Shown here: positions 18,549 to 29,200 of the stretch, one piece after another | How positions within the stretch are numbered: the first letter of the stretch is position 1 | Layout of the letters: every line of letters starts with the position of its first letter | DNA from: Pandoraea sp. | GTDB lineage: Bacteria; Pseudomonadota; Gammaproteobacteria; Burkholderiales; Burkholderiaceae | Length of the DNA: 64,000 nucleotides | Assembly: GCA_031291335.1 (NCBI GenBank) | Contig: JARLJF010000072.1 | Span: 1 to 64,000, forward strand | Direction: 5' to 3' | Notes under the pieces: generated by a model | Seen by the model: only the letters and a program-made list of their open reading frames with translations | Databases searched by the model: none | What the model was told of the DNA's origin: nothing | Program-made: the position numbers and the translations under genes

Positions 18549-19409
18549 TCAGGCCGGGAGTGCGAAAGGCACGCCTGCCGACGCACCCGCGAGCTGCGGA
18601 TAGCCCCGCGACATCTCCGGTGTAATCACATGGACCGGCAGACCCAGCGTCGTCTCGATGAGGTCGGCGCGCATCACTTCGCGTGGCGTGCCTGTGGCGA
18701 GAATGCGTCCGTTGGCGAGCAACGCCATGCGGTCCGCGTGACGCGCCGCGAGGTTGACGTCGTGCACGATCGCCATCGCGCCAAACCCCCACGTTCTGGC
18801 GAGTTCGCGCGTGAGCGAAAGCAGGTGATGCTGATGAGCGAGGTCGAGCGCCGCCGTCGGTTCGTCCAGAAGCAAATAGCGTGGCACAGACGGTGCCAAG
18901 GCATCGTCGTCAGGCCAAAGCTGTGCCAGCACCCGGGCAAATTGCACACGGGCCCATTCGCCGCCCGACAGGGTCATCACGTCACGATGCAGCAACGACA
19001 ATGCGCCTGCGCGCTCCAGTGAGAGCGTGGCGATCTCCGTGTCGCTCTTCATGGCCCTGGCGGTGTCGCCACGTCCGCGCGATCTCGGGAAGGGCAGACG
19101 CCCCATCGTCACGATTTCGAGCGCGCTGAACGGGAACGACAATTGCGCGGTTTGCGGCAGCACGGCGCGCAGACGCGCCAGCGCCGCCGTGGTGTATTGC
19201 GAGAGCAGCGCGCCGTTGAGTGTGATGGCGCCGCTCACATGCGTGCGCGGTGGCAGCGGCTCGCCCGCGAGCGCTTTGAGTAACGTGCTTTTGCCCGCGC
19301 CGTTTCGGCCGAGCAGGACGAGCAGTTCGCCGGGACGGATGTCGAGCGACAACCCGTCGAGCACGGGCGAATCGGTGTGAGCAATGGTGAGTTCGTGTGC
19401 GCTGAGCAT
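18549..19409 (-). CDS. hmuV: Haem ABC transporter ATP-binding protein HmuV
   Basis: 286 residues. Walker A is GRNGAGKST near residue 35, the signature LSGGEWARVQFARVLAQL is in the middle, and Walker B YLLLDEPTAALDL follows, then the H-loop histidine in IVHDVNLAA. The insertion PDDDALAPSVPRY between signature and Walker B is typical of HmuV. It is the last gene of hmuRSTUV and energises haem import through HmuU. The 37-base gap to hmuU supports one transcript. Confidence 0.95.
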   Translation of the reverse strand: MLSAHELTIAHTDSPVLDGLSLDIRPGELLVLLGRNGAGKSTLLKALAGEPLPPRTHVSGAITLNGALLSQYTTAALARLRAVLPQTAQLSFPFSALEIVTMGRLPFPRSRGRGDTARAMKSDTEIATLSLERAGALSLLHRDVMTLSGGEWARVQFARVLAQLWPDDDALAPSVPRYLLLDEPTAALDLAHQHHLLSLTRELARTWGFGAMAIVHDVNLAARHADRMALLANGRILATGTPREVMRADLIETTLGLPVHVITPEMSRGYPQLAGASAGVPFALPA

Positions 19410-19446
19410 GGCGATGTCCTGTGTCGTCAGTCCGGTTCCGTTATCG

Positions 19447-20592
19447 TTACAGCCCGAACTGCCCGCGGCGTCGCCACAGCAGCATGAGGAAGAACGGGGC
19501 GCCGAGCAATGCCGTAAGAATGCCTAGCGGCAACTCGGCCGGCGCTACCCACGTGCGCGCTACGAGATCGGCGAGCAAGGTCAGGATTGCGCCGAAGAGC
19601 GCCGCCGCCGGCAACACAGCGCGCGGGTCGGGACCGACCACCAGACGCACGATATGCGGCGCAATCAGGCCGATGAAGCCGATCATCCCGCTCGATGCCA
19701 CAAGCGCACCGACGCACAGCGCGCACGCCACCATCACACGACGCTTGACCGACTGCACCGCGACACCGAGGTGCAACGCCTCTGCTTCGCCCAGCAACAA
19801 CGCGTTGAGCGAGCGGCACTGTGTGGCAAGGGCGATGACACCGAGCGCCACAGGCCACACGATCACGGCGAGCATCGACCATTGGGCGCCGCCGAGACTG
19901 CCGAGTGTCCAGAACGTGAGCGTGCGCAGTTGCGTATCGTTCGCGAGATAGGTGAGTAGACCGATGGCGGCCCCCGTCACGGCGTTGATGGCGATGCCGG
20001 CGAGCAACAGCAAGGGCAAGGCGAGACGTCCGCGTCCTGCCGCCAGCCGGTAGACGAGCGCCGTGACGCCGAGCGCGCCGACGAATGCCGCCACAGGCAG
20101 CAACCACAGGCCCAGCGACGCTGCGAGCGCTGCCGGCAGCATGACGCCGCCCAGCACGATCACGCCAGCGGCTCCGAGCGCGGCACCGCTCGCCACCCCG
20201 ATCAGACCAGGGTCGGCGAGCGGATTGCGGAAGAGCGCTTGCAACGCGGCGCCTGCGGCGCCGAACCCTGCGCCGACGAGAATGCCGAGCACGATGCGCG
20301 GCAACCGGATCTGCAACATGACGTTGCGCGCCTGATCTTGTGCGAAGTCGCCCGTGGCGCCCCGGAACAATGCGACGATGGCTTCGCCGGGCGCGATGCG
20401 ATAGGCCCCGCCGCACAGTGCGGCGAGCACGGCGACAGCGAGCAACCCGACGAGCACCGTCATGACGATCCATCGCGGCGGGCGACGTCGCGTGGCACCG
20501 GTGTGACCCGATGTGGCGGCGGTGGCCGAGGCGTGTGCCGTCTCAGACCGGCTGGGCGGCAACGACTTGGAAATCGGGGGAGCGGCTGACAT
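19447..20592 (-). CDS. hmuU: Haem ABC transporter permease HmuU
   Basis: About 381 residues, a FecCD/BtuC-type permease with about ten membrane helices. RLPRIVLGILVGAGFGAAGA and NPLADPGLIGVASGAALGA are the family hallmarks, and the coupling region LPAAALFGAILTLLADLVAR is present. I chose the ATG at 20592 (MSAAPPISK); an in-frame GTG at 20682 would overlap the hmuT stop by 4 bases, as with hmuS/hmuT, and could be the real start. The N-terminal 60 residues are hydrophilic and poorly conserved. Confidence 0.92.
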   Translation of the reverse strand: MSAAPPISKSLPPSRSETAHASATAATSGHTGATRRRPPRWIVMTVLVGLLAVAVLAALCGGAYRIAPGEAIVALFRGATGDFAQDQARNVMLQIRLPRIVLGILVGAGFGAAGAALQALFRNPLADPGLIGVASGAALGAAGVIVLGGVMLPAALAASLGLWLLPVAAFVGALGVTALVYRLAAGRGRLALPLLLLAGIAINAVTGAAIGLLTYLANDTQLRTLTFWTLGSLGGAQWSMLAVIVWPVALGVIALATQCRSLNALLLGEAEALHLGVAVQSVKRRVMVACALCVGALVASSGMIGFIGLIAPHIVRLVVGPDPRAVLPAAALFGAILTLLADLVARTWVAPAELPLGILTALLGAPFFLMLLWRRRGQFGL

Positions 20593-20678
20593 GTCTTCGT
20601 TCACTGGCGAGAGGCGGGTTTCGGGATGGCCCCGGCGCATGCCTCCGCTTTCGCGGCAGGCATTGCGCCGGAACACAT

Positions 20679-21602
20679 TCACACGGTGTGCACGCGTTGC
20701 GCGAGATCGGCCACCGCCTGCGGCAGACGCGGACCGAAGCCGAGCAGATACAACGCGTCGAAGCTCACCACGCGTTTGGCGCGGCCGGCGGGTGTGTTGG
20801 CCAATCCGGGCTGCGCGAGCAGCGTTGCTGCGGGATCGGCGGGCGACGGGCCCGTCGTGGTCGTGAGCAGCACGTCGGGCTGCGCCGCGACCGCCGCTTC
20901 GGCGGTGAGCGGGCGATAGCCGTTGAAGCCACGCAGCGCGTTCTCGGCACCGGCAAAGCCGAGCATGGCGTCGGCGGCGGTGTCTTGCCCCGCGACCATG
21001 ACCTGATTGCCCGTGTGACCGAGAATGAACAGCACGCGCGGGCGCCGCTGGATGCCATACTGCTGTACGATCTGGTCGCGAATGCGCAGCCAGTCCGACG
21101 TGAAGCGGTCTGCCAGGCGAGTCCCTTCAGGTGTCATCTGCAACGCGGCAGCGACGCCGCGAATGTTGTCGCGCACCAGCTCGGCCGTGTAGCCGTGCGT
21201 GAAGCGTTTGACGGGCACCCCGGCCGCAGCGATCTGCGACAGCACGTTGGGCGGTCCCGCCTCTGCGCCTGCCAGCAGCAGGTCCGGATGCAGCGAGAGC
21301 ACGCCCTCTGCCGACAGAGAACGCAGATAACCGATCTTGGGCAGCTTGGTGGCGGCTTCCGGATACAGGCTCGTGAGATCGTTGGCGATCACGCGGCCTT
21401 GCGCACCGAGCGCATAGACGATCTCGGTGAGCGCGCCACCCGCGACGACCACACGCTTCGGCCCGTCCTTGCTGTTCGCCGTCGCTGCATTCGCGAGCGT
21501 AGCGGGCACCAGCGTGCCCAGCCACGCGCCAGCGGCCAGCGCGGCGCTCCCGGTCAGCCATGCGCGACGCGAGGTGCCGCGCTCGTCGAATTGTCCGTTC
21601 AC
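20679..21602 (-). CDS. hmuT: Periplasmic haem-binding protein HmuT
   Basis: 307 residues, a cluster III (FecB/BtuF-like) substrate-binding protein. The N-terminus SRRAWLTGSAALAAG with a twin arginine and an alanine-rich core looks like a signal peptide, possibly Tat-dependent. The ligand segment KRVVVAGGALTEIVYALG carries no histidine but a Tyr, while FTHGYTAE holds candidate haem ligands. It starts with GTG at 21602, overlapping the hmuS TGA (GTGA), so translation is probably coupled. It delivers haem to HmuUV. Confidence 0.92.
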   Translation of the reverse strand: MNGQFDERGTSRRAWLTGSAALAAGAWLGTLVPATLANAATANSKDGPKRVVVAGGALTEIVYALGAQGRVIANDLTSLYPEAATKLPKIGYLRSLSAEGVLSLHPDLLLAGAEAGPPNVLSQIAAAGVPVKRFTHGYTAELVRDNIRGVAAALQMTPEGTRLADRFTSDWLRIRDQIVQQYGIQRRPRVLFILGHTGNQVMVAGQDTAADAMLGFAGAENALRGFNGYRPLTAEAAVAAQPDVLLTTTTGPSPADPAATLLAQPGLANTPAGRAKRVVSFDALYLLGFGPRLPQAVADLAQRVHTV

Positions 21603-22723
21603 GCTGTTGCCCCCGCGACCCCTTGCGAACCTGCCGCGGCAGCACCTTCCACGCGCACGAGCGTCTCACGCCAGTCCTGACGCTCAACCTGACCCGGCTT
21701 GCGCTCGCCGAAGAACATGGCGATGACCATGCCCGAGGCGTCGAGCAGTTCGAGCGACGAGACGATGCCGTCGGACGTCGGCTTGCGCACGACCCACGCC
21801 GTGTCGACGAGGTCTTCGCGCAGATGCAGATTGAAGCCCGGATCGAGCACATTGACCCACGGACCCATCACGCGAATGTTCTTCACCGGGCCGGTATGGA
21901 TCTGGATCATGCCGGCATTGCCGACGAACACCATGATCGGCAGATCGGTGCCAGCGGCGTCTTCGAGCAGTGTGCGAACCGACGCGGACGGCACTCGCTG
22001 CGCATGGCCTTCGGGTGCGAGACGCAACGCTTGCGCACGCGACACGCCATGGCGCTTGAGCAGTTCGAAGAACTGGTGCGTATCGGTCATGACGAGCCAG
22101 TCGCGCTGGAAGGCGGCCACGTCGATGTCGGCGTCGGGTGTCTCGGCCTTCGGCGCATCGGCGGCGGCTACGTGTTCGCCGGGCGTCTGGTCATCGGCGC
22201 GAAAGCGCGCGACCAGCGCGTCGAACGCGGCCACGTCGCTGTGATCGCGCAGGAACATCTTGTGCACGGCCGTGCCGGCTTTGTCGAAGAACTGGAGCGA
22301 GCGGCGCGCACCGTTTTCCGCCGGCGTCTCGACGGCGTAACCGAAGGCCCACTGATGATAGAAGATGCGCAGGTCGAGGTCTTTGCCGAGACCGAGGCCG
22401 ATGGTGCCGGTGTGCGAGAGCTTCTCGTACTGACCGTCCTTCTCGTGCACGGCAGCGTTGTTGCGCGTGAGCGCCATGACGCGGCCCAGTGCCGGCAGCG
22501 CTTCGATGATTTCGGTGAATTCCGGACGCAGGCGCACGACGTGCTCACCGACGAAGGCGGCGACGGTCTCGCCTTCGGACACACCGAGTGCCGCAGCGGC
22601 GTCGCGATCGCGCAGGTTCTGTTCGGTCTTCACACGTTGGAATTCGCTACGCAGACGGGTGACATCGGCGATCGCGGGGAATGCCGGGCGGGCGGCGGAG
22701 GTAGCGTTTTGAGCGTTCATCAT
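21599..22723 (-). CDS. hmuS: Cytoplasmic haem-handling/degrading factor HmuS
   Basis: 374 residues made of two ChuX/HmuS-type domains, matching HemS/ChuS/HmuS. These proteins bind incoming haem and in several species open the ring to release iron. LSHTGTIGLGLGKDLDLRIFYHQWAFGYAV belongs to the first half and GPVKNIRVMGPWVNVLDPGFNLHLRED to the second. The ATG at 22723 has AAGGA seven bases upstream. It lies between the receptor and HmuT in the standard hmuRSTUV order. Confidence 0.93.
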   Translation of the reverse strand: MMNAQNATSAARPAFPAIADVTRLRSEFQRVKTEQNLRDRDAAAALGVSEGETVAAFVGEHVVRLRPEFTEIIEALPALGRVMALTRNNAAVHEKDGQYEKLSHTGTIGLGLGKDLDLRIFYHQWAFGYAVETPAENGARRSLQFFDKAGTAVHKMFLRDHSDVAAFDALVARFRADDQTPGEHVAAADAPKAETPDADIDVAAFQRDWLVMTDTHQFFELLKRHGVSRAQALRLAPEGHAQRVPSASVRTLLEDAAGTDLPIMVFVGNAGMIQIHTGPVKNIRVMGPWVNVLDPGFNLHLREDLVDTAWVVRKPTSDGIVSSLELLDASGMVIAMFFGERKPGQVERQDWRETLVRVEGAAAAGSQGVAGATA

Positions 22724-22839
22724 GGCAAGTCCTTTGGTGCGTGTTTGCTGGCAGTGGCTGGCATGCGCCGGCGGGCGTCGAACGATCGACAAGTGAAGTG
22801 CGAGCGCACCGGCGCGGTTCTGACAATCGATCCGAGGGA

Positions 22840-25254
22840 TCAGTACTGAAGCTTCAGGCTCACAGCTACGCTGCGACCCGGTGCCGAATACGCGTCCTTG
22901 ACGGTCGAGTTATCGGCGATGTTGCGCACGTCCGACCAGTTCCAGTACTTGCGGTCGAACACGTTGTAGACGCCCGCGTAGAGCGTCGCGTTCTTGTTGA
23001 TGTGATAACCACCCGACAGGTCGAGCACGATCGACGACGGCGGTGCCCAGCAGTTCTGGTTCTGCTGCGTACCGGACGTGCAGGTCTTCGCGATCTGGCC
23101 TTGCGACTTCGCGGCCTGGAAGAGCAAGTCGGCTTGTGCGAACCACGTGCTGTTCGGCTCGTAGCGCACGCCGAGCACCATCGAGAACGGGTTGACGGTG
23201 TTGAGCGGCTGGTTGGCAGCGCCGTTGTCTTCCGTCGTGCCGTGCGTGTAGGCCATGGCCGTGCGCAGCGTCACGCCGCCCTTGAGCGCCCACGTGGCGC
23301 GACCTTCCCACCCCTGAATGCGGGCGCGGCTGAAGTTCACGTACTGATAGATCAGCGGATCGTTCGGACGGCCAGAGCCACTAATGTTCTGCTGCGAAAT
23401 GAAGTTGCGGTAGTTGCCCGCGAAGACCGCCGTGCTGTACGTGACCGGACCGAGCGTGGTGGCGAGACGCCCGCGCAGACCCAGCTCGAATGTGTCGCTC
23501 GTCTCGGGCTTGAGGTTCGGGTTCGCGATCGACATGTAGCCGAAGATCGGATTCGAGAAGCCGTTGTTGACCTGATCCGGCGTCGGCGTGCGGAAGCCGC
23601 GTGCGTATTGCACATACGGAATCAGCGACGGTGCGATCTCGTACATGATCGCCAGACGCGGCGAGAATGCGGAGTCGTTCGACGACGTCGGCTGGATGCG
23701 TGCGCCCGAACTCGTCTGCGAAACGTACAGCGGATCGTTTTGCTTCGGCGAGAGCCAGTAGGCGTCGTAACGGATACCCGGCGTGACGGTGAGCGCACCG
23801 TAGCGGATCTCGTCCTGCAGATACGCGCCGAAGAGCGTGTAGTCGGTGTCCGGGAACGCCTTGTTCGGGAACGACTCGCCCACGCCCGGCACGGTGCCGT
23901 TGCGATAACTCGTGATGTACGCGAGGCTCGCGTCGGTGCCGTACACGAGCTTGTGCGTGAGCGGCCCGGTCGCGAAGTTGCTTTCCGCCTGCAATGAACC
24001 GCCGACCGTGCGCTCCTTGTACGTGTTGTCACGCGTGCGGTCGCCCGCCGTGCGCTTCTCGTACGCGTACTGACTGTTCTTCGCGTCCTGGAAGTACAGC
24101 AGCGCGTGAGCGTTCTGGATGTAGGTCTGCGAGGCGTCGTTGAAGTCGTAATCGAGGCTGACGCGATTACGCTCGAGGCGGTCGCTCGTGTTCAGGCCCA
24201 GCGTCGTCGGCGGGTTGACGGCCGACAGCACGTTCGAGTCGACACGGCGGCGCACGGTCTCGCCCGTGAGCTTGAATGTCGAGCTGGGTGTGGCCTTGAA
24301 GACCAGCTTGCCGAGCACCGAGTCGCCGTTGCTGTCCTGCGGGTTGGCTGTCGTGCGCGACGTACTGGCCGAGTTGTTGGTGCCCTTGCCGTCGAGTTCG
24401 TGGCCCTTGTTGCCGTCGATGATCACCATGCCCTGCCACTGTTCGCCACCCCACGCGGCCTGCGCGGTGGTGCCGAAGCTGCGATCCATCGAGTTGTAGT
24501 ACGGACGCAGCGAGAAGTAGGTCGACTTGCCGAACACGTCGAGCAGGTCTTGCGGATCTTTGGTGAGGAAGTTGACGACACCGGTCAGGCCGTCGCTGCC
24601 GTACAGCGACGATGCCGGGCCACGCAGGATTTCGATGCGGCGCAGCAGGTCCATGCTCATGTAGTCGCCGCGACCCGCTTCGAGCGGGCCGAACGAATAG
24701 GAGGAGGGCATGCGGATGCCGTCTTCGAAGAGCGCGACGCGGTTGCCCTCAAGACCCCGGATGTTGATGCTCGAATTGCCGTCGCGACCGCCACCGGCGG
24801 CGGCCGATGCGGGACGATACGGTGCGCGGCGCACGGTGACGCCAGGCTCGTAGCGCAGCGCTTCCTTGATGTCCTGCGCTTGCTGCTCTTCGAGATCCTG
24901 ATCGGTGATGACCGAAATGGACGCCGGTGTGCGTTCCGCTTCGGTCGGTGTGCGCGTCGCGGTCACGTTCACCTCACGCAAGTTGGCTTCGGCGAGCTGC
25001 AACGGTGCGTTGGGCGATACCTGCGCGAGCTGGATCGTCTGGGCCGGTTTGGTCGGCTGAGCCGAACCGTCGGCCGGGGCCTGTTGTGCAAAGGCGGCAG
25101 GCAACCAGAACGCGGCAAGCACCGCGCCTGCAAGCGGGTGCAGACGCCGACGTGGCTCCGACGCCCGATGGCGTCGCGAGTCTTCGGCTCGGTGTGCGTC
25201 GCCACGGATGGCGCGGATCGAACCGTTGGCGCCGTAATCCCGGCGCATGGACAT
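22840..25254 (-). CDS. hmuR: TonB-dependent haem/haemoglobin receptor HmuR
   Basis: About 804 residues from the ATG at 25254. A long charged N-region precedes the hydrophobic signal core ending near AAFAQQ. The plug domain includes EVNVTATRTPTEAERTPASI, NIRGLEGNRVALFEDGIRMP and EILRGPASSLYGSDGLTGVV, typical of the haemoglobin/transferrin/lactoferrin receptor class. A 22-strand barrel follows with the FRTPTPDQVN box and a C-terminal aromatic residue (KLQY), the outer-membrane insertion signal. It heads the hmu operon behind a Fur-box-like site and imports haem across the outer membrane. Confidence 0.94.
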   Translation of the reverse strand: MSMRRDYGANGSIRAIRGDAHRAEDSRRHRASEPRRRLHPLAGAVLAAFWLPAAFAQQAPADGSAQPTKPAQTIQLAQVSPNAPLQLAEANLREVNVTATRTPTEAERTPASISVITDQDLEEQQAQDIKEALRYEPGVTVRRAPYRPASAAAGGGRDGNSSINIRGLEGNRVALFEDGIRMPSSYSFGPLEAGRGDYMSMDLLRRIEILRGPASSLYGSDGLTGVVNFLTKDPQDLLDVFGKSTYFSLRPYYNSMDRSFGTTAQAAWGGEQWQGMVIIDGNKGHELDGKGTNNSASTSRTTANPQDSNGDSVLGKLVFKATPSSTFKLTGETVRRRVDSNVLSAVNPPTTLGLNTSDRLERNRVSLDYDFNDASQTYIQNAHALLYFQDAKNSQYAYEKRTAGDRTRDNTYKERTVGGSLQAESNFATGPLTHKLVYGTDASLAYITSYRNGTVPGVGESFPNKAFPDTDYTLFGAYLQDEIRYGALTVTPGIRYDAYWLSPKQNDPLYVSQTSSGARIQPTSSNDSAFSPRLAIMYEIAPSLIPYVQYARGFRTPTPDQVNNGFSNPIFGYMSIANPNLKPETSDTFELGLRGRLATTLGPVTYSTAVFAGNYRNFISQQNISGSGRPNDPLIYQYVNFSRARIQGWEGRATWALKGGVTLRTAMAYTHGTTEDNGAANQPLNTVNPFSMVLGVRYEPNSTWFAQADLLFQAAKSQGQIAKTCTSGTQQNQNCWAPPSSIVLDLSGGYHINKNATLYAGVYNVFDRKYWNWSDVRNIADNSTVKDAYSAPGRSVAVSLKLQY

Positions 25255-25460
25255 GACAAAAGCGCGGCCCCCGCCGCTCGACGACTGCTTCACTGCTGGC
25301 TCCCAGTGCAAAAAACCCCGTTGCTGGCTGGCAAGCGCTCGTGGCAATCGGCGTGCAAGCAACGTCTTGATCGACGCTGACGAACACGCAGGCAGGCGCG
25401 GCTGGCGAAAAATCTCGTGCCACCCGGCCGCAGATTCGGCCTTGGGACGAAGAACTTAAA

Positions 25461-25478
25461 TGAGAATCATTTGCATTT
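25461..25478 (-). promoter_or_regulatory. Fur box upstream of hmuR
   Basis: TGAGAATCATTTGCATTT in an AT-rich patch about 205 bases upstream of the hmuR start. It matches the core GATAAT/GAGAAT-CATT pattern of Fur sites. Iron-repressed expression of the haem operon is the expected consequence. Confidence 0.75.
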
Positions 25479-25555
25479 TTAACGGAGAACCGTCGGCACG
25501 TCAAGGGGATGTGTCGCGCAATGTCAACAAATGGGAACGCGCCGAAAGGATCGCG

Positions 25556-26017
25556 TCAGATCGGCAGACTCGTGTCGAACTTGATTTCGCGCAGCACGAC
25601 GCTCGTTCTCACGTTGGCTACGGCGGGCAGACGGAAGATGTGTTCGTGCAGGAATGCGTCGTAGGCCTTGATGTCCGGGGCCACGATTTTCAGGATGTAG
25701 TCGGCTTCCCCCGTGGTGCTGTAGCACTCGGTCACTTCCGGGCAGGTGCGGATTTCGCGCTCGAACTGTTCCGTGCCGCCCTCGGTATGGCGCGTGAGTT
25801 GCACATGGGCGAGGGCGCACACATGCAAACCGAGCTTTTCGCGATCGAGCAGCACCGTGTAGCGCTGGATCACGCCGCTTTGCTCCATGTCCTTGATACG
25901 CCGCCAGCAGGGCGTTGCCGACAGACCCACATTTTCGGAGAGTTCCTGCGCCGAACGGCGCGAGTCGATCTGCAACAGGCGCAGGATCTGACGGGCAAAA
26001 TTATCGAGTAATACCAT
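25556..26017 (-). CDS. Lrp/AsnC-family regulator
   Basis: 153 residues. The AsnC helix-turn-helix (residues 5-60, LSATPCWRRIKDMEQSGVI) is followed by the RAM domain (TTGEADYILKIVAPDIKAYDAFL). It is divergent from the indolepyruvate ferredoxin oxidoreductase gene, the usual position of its dedicated activator or repressor, which would sense an aromatic or branched amino acid. The start ATG at 26017 and the oxidoreductase ATG lie about 220 bases apart, leaving room for shared control. Confidence 0.88.
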   Translation of the reverse strand: MVLLDNFARQILRLLQIDSRRSAQELSENVGLSATPCWRRIKDMEQSGVIQRYTVLLDREKLGLHVCALAHVQLTRHTEGGTEQFEREIRTCPEVTECYSTTGEADYILKIVAPDIKAYDAFLHEHIFRLPAVANVRTSVVLREIKFDTSLPI

Positions 26018-26240
26018 TTCCTAAAACCGCCTTTTTCGAAATGAACGTTTCCAATTGTGCGCCAGAAGGAGTGAAATAGTAAAAATCTTTCTCCTGCCTC
26101 CCCATACACTGCTTGCATACCGACGCGTGTCCGCTCTATGCGGCTAATGCGTCGAGACGAACAGAACAAATGTCCCCGAAGCAATGCCGACGTCCGGTCA
26201 CATCCGTCCGGCGCCGGCCCCGGGGATCAGGAGATACCCA

Positions 26241-29200
26241 ATGAATGCCCCCATGCGCGCCGCGCTTGCGACGCCGACGGCCAACCCCCTGGCCCATCCC
26301 GATTACCAGCTCTCCGACGCGCTCACGGCCAGTCGCGGTCAGATCTTCCTGACCGGCACGCAGGCGCTCGTGCGCATTCTGTTGATGCAGCACCAGCTCG
26401 ACGCCGCACGCGGCCTGAATACAGCGGGCTTCATCAGCGGGTATCGCGGCTCGCCGCTCGGCGGTGTGGACCAGCAGTTGTGGAAGGCGAAGAAGTTGCT
26501 CGATGCGGCCAACGTCAAGTTCCTGCCGGCGATCAACGAAGAGCTGGGCGGTACCGCCGTGATGGGCACGCAACGCGTGGAATCGGACCCCGAGCGCACC
26601 GTCGAGGGCGTGTTCGGCATGTGGTACGGCAAGGGCCCGGGTGTGGATCGTGCGGGCGATGCGCTCAAGCACGGCAACGCGTATGGCGCGTCGCGCCACG
26701 GCGGGGTGCTGGTGGTGGCGGGTGACGATCACGGTTGCGTGTCGTCGTCGATGCCGCATCAGAGCGACTTCACGATGATGTCGTGGAGCATGCCCGTGCT
26801 CAATCCGGCCGACATTGGCGAACTCGTCGAATTCGGTCTTTACGGGTATGCGCTGTCGCGTTTCTCCGGCGCATGGGCGGGCCTCAAGGCGATCTCCGAG
26901 ACCGTTGAGTCGCGCGGTACCGTCGATCTCGACAAGATCCGCACGGACTGGGCCGAGCCGCTTGATTACGTTGAGCCTGCCGGCGGCCTGCACAACCGCT
27001 GGCCCGATCTGCCGAGCCTGGCACTGGAAGCGCGTCTGGCCGACAAGCTCGACGCGGTGCGCGCGTTCTCCCGCGTGAACAGCATCGACAAGTGGATCGC
27101 CCCGTGCCCCGAGGCGGACATCGGCATCGTGACGTGCGGCAAGGCGCATCTCGATCTGATGGAGACGCTGCGTCGTCTGGACATCACCGTCGACGATCTC
27201 GCGGCCGCTGGCGTGCGCATCTACAAGGTGGGTCTGTCGTTCCCGCTCGATATGTCGCGTCTGGACACCTTCGTCGCCGGCCTGAAGGAAATTCTCGTGA
27301 TCGAGGAGAAGGGCCCGGTCGTCGAGCAACAGGTCAAGCAATACCTCTACAACCGCACGACGGGCACGCGTCCGATCGTGCTCGGCAAGACCGACGCCGA
27401 AGGCCGTGCACTGCTCTCCGCGCTGGGCGAACTGCGTCCGTCGCGTGTGTTGCCGGTGTTTGCCGAGTGGCTGGCGAAGCATCGTCCGGCGCTCGATCGT
27501 CGTGAGCGCGTGGTCGACCTCGTGGCGCACGAGATTCTGTCGAATGCCGCCGACGGTGTCCGTCGTGTGCCGTACTTCTGTTCGGGCTGCCCGCACAACA
27601 CGTCGACGAAGGTGCCCGAGGGCTCCATCGCGCAGGCCGGCATCGGCTGTCACTTCATGGCGTCGTGGATGGATCGCGACACCACGGGGCTGATCCAGAT
27701 GGGGGGCGAAGGGGTGGACTGGGCCGCACATTCGCACTTCACGAAACGTCCGCACGTCTTCCAGAATCTGGGAGACGGCACGTACTTCCACTCGGGCTTG
27801 CTCGCGATCCGTCAGGCGGTGGCGTCGAAGGCGAACATCACCTACAAAATTCTTTACAACGATGCGGTGGCGATGACCGGCGGTCAGCCGGTCGATGGTT
27901 CGATTTCGGTGCCGCAGATCGCGCGTCAGGTCGAAGCCGAGGGCATCGCGAAACTCGTCGTGGTGAGCGATGAGCCCGAGAAGTACATCGGTCACGAAGG
28001 CCAATTCCCGAAGGGCACCACGTTCCATCACCGCAGCGAACTCGACGCCGTGCAGCGCGAACTGCGCGAGATTCCCGGCGCAACCGTGCTCATCTACGAT
28101 CAGACGTGTGCCGCCGAGAAGCGTCGTCGTCGAAAGAAAAACGAATTCCCGAATCCGGACCGCCGTCTGTTCATCAACGAAGCCGTTTGCGAGGGCTGCG
28201 GAGACTGCGGCGTGGCCTCGAACTGCCTGTCGGTCGAACCGGTGGAAACCGCGCTGGGACGCAAGCGTCGCATCGATCAATCGTCGTGTAACAAGGACTT
28301 TTCCTGCGTCAACGGCTTCTGCCCGAGCTTCGTGTCGGTCAAGGGCGCGCAGTTGAAGAAGGCACTCGCCGCAGCGTTCGATCAGGCCGCTTTTGAGGGA
28401 CGTCTGAATGCGCTCGCGCAACCGGTCTCCCTCGCAGGCGATGCACCGTTCGACATCATGGTCACGGGCGTGGGCGGCACCGGCGTGGTGACGATCGGCG
28501 CACTCATCACGATGGCCGCGCACCTCGAAGGCAAGAGCGCTTCGGTACTCGACTTCATGGGCTTCGCGCAGAAGGGCGGTGCCGTGCTGTCGTTCGTGCG
28601 TTTCGCCAACACGCCGCAAGCACTCAATCAAGTGCGTATCGACACGCAGCAGGCCGACGTGCTGCTCGCTTGCGACATGGTCGTGGGCGCGAGCGCCGAT
28701 GCGCTGCAAACCGTGCGTCGTGACCGTACGCGTGTGGTCGTCAACACCCATGCGATTCCGAACGCAACTTTCGTGCAGAACCCCGACGCGAATCTGCATG
28801 CCGACGCACTGCTCGCGAAGATGCATCACGCCGCGGGCAACGCCAAGCTCGACGCTTGCGACGCTCAGGCGCTCGCCCAACGTTTCCTCGGCGACACGAT
28901 GGGCGCGAACATCATCATGCTCGGCTTCGCATGGCAACTGGGTCTGGTGCCGGTGTCGCTGAACGCGCTGCAACGTGCCATCGAATTGAACAACGTGGCG
29001 GTGCCGATGAACCAGTTGGCGCTGGCCATCGGCCGGCTCGCGGCGGGGGATCCGGCAGCACTGACGGAGACGACGGCCAAGGCAACCCATGCTCCGGTGC
29101 ATGCGCCGGTAGCCGACGACATGACGTTCGATACGCTCGTCGCGCATCGTGTGGATCTGCTCACGCAGTACCAGAGCGCGGCCTACGCGGCGCAGTTCAC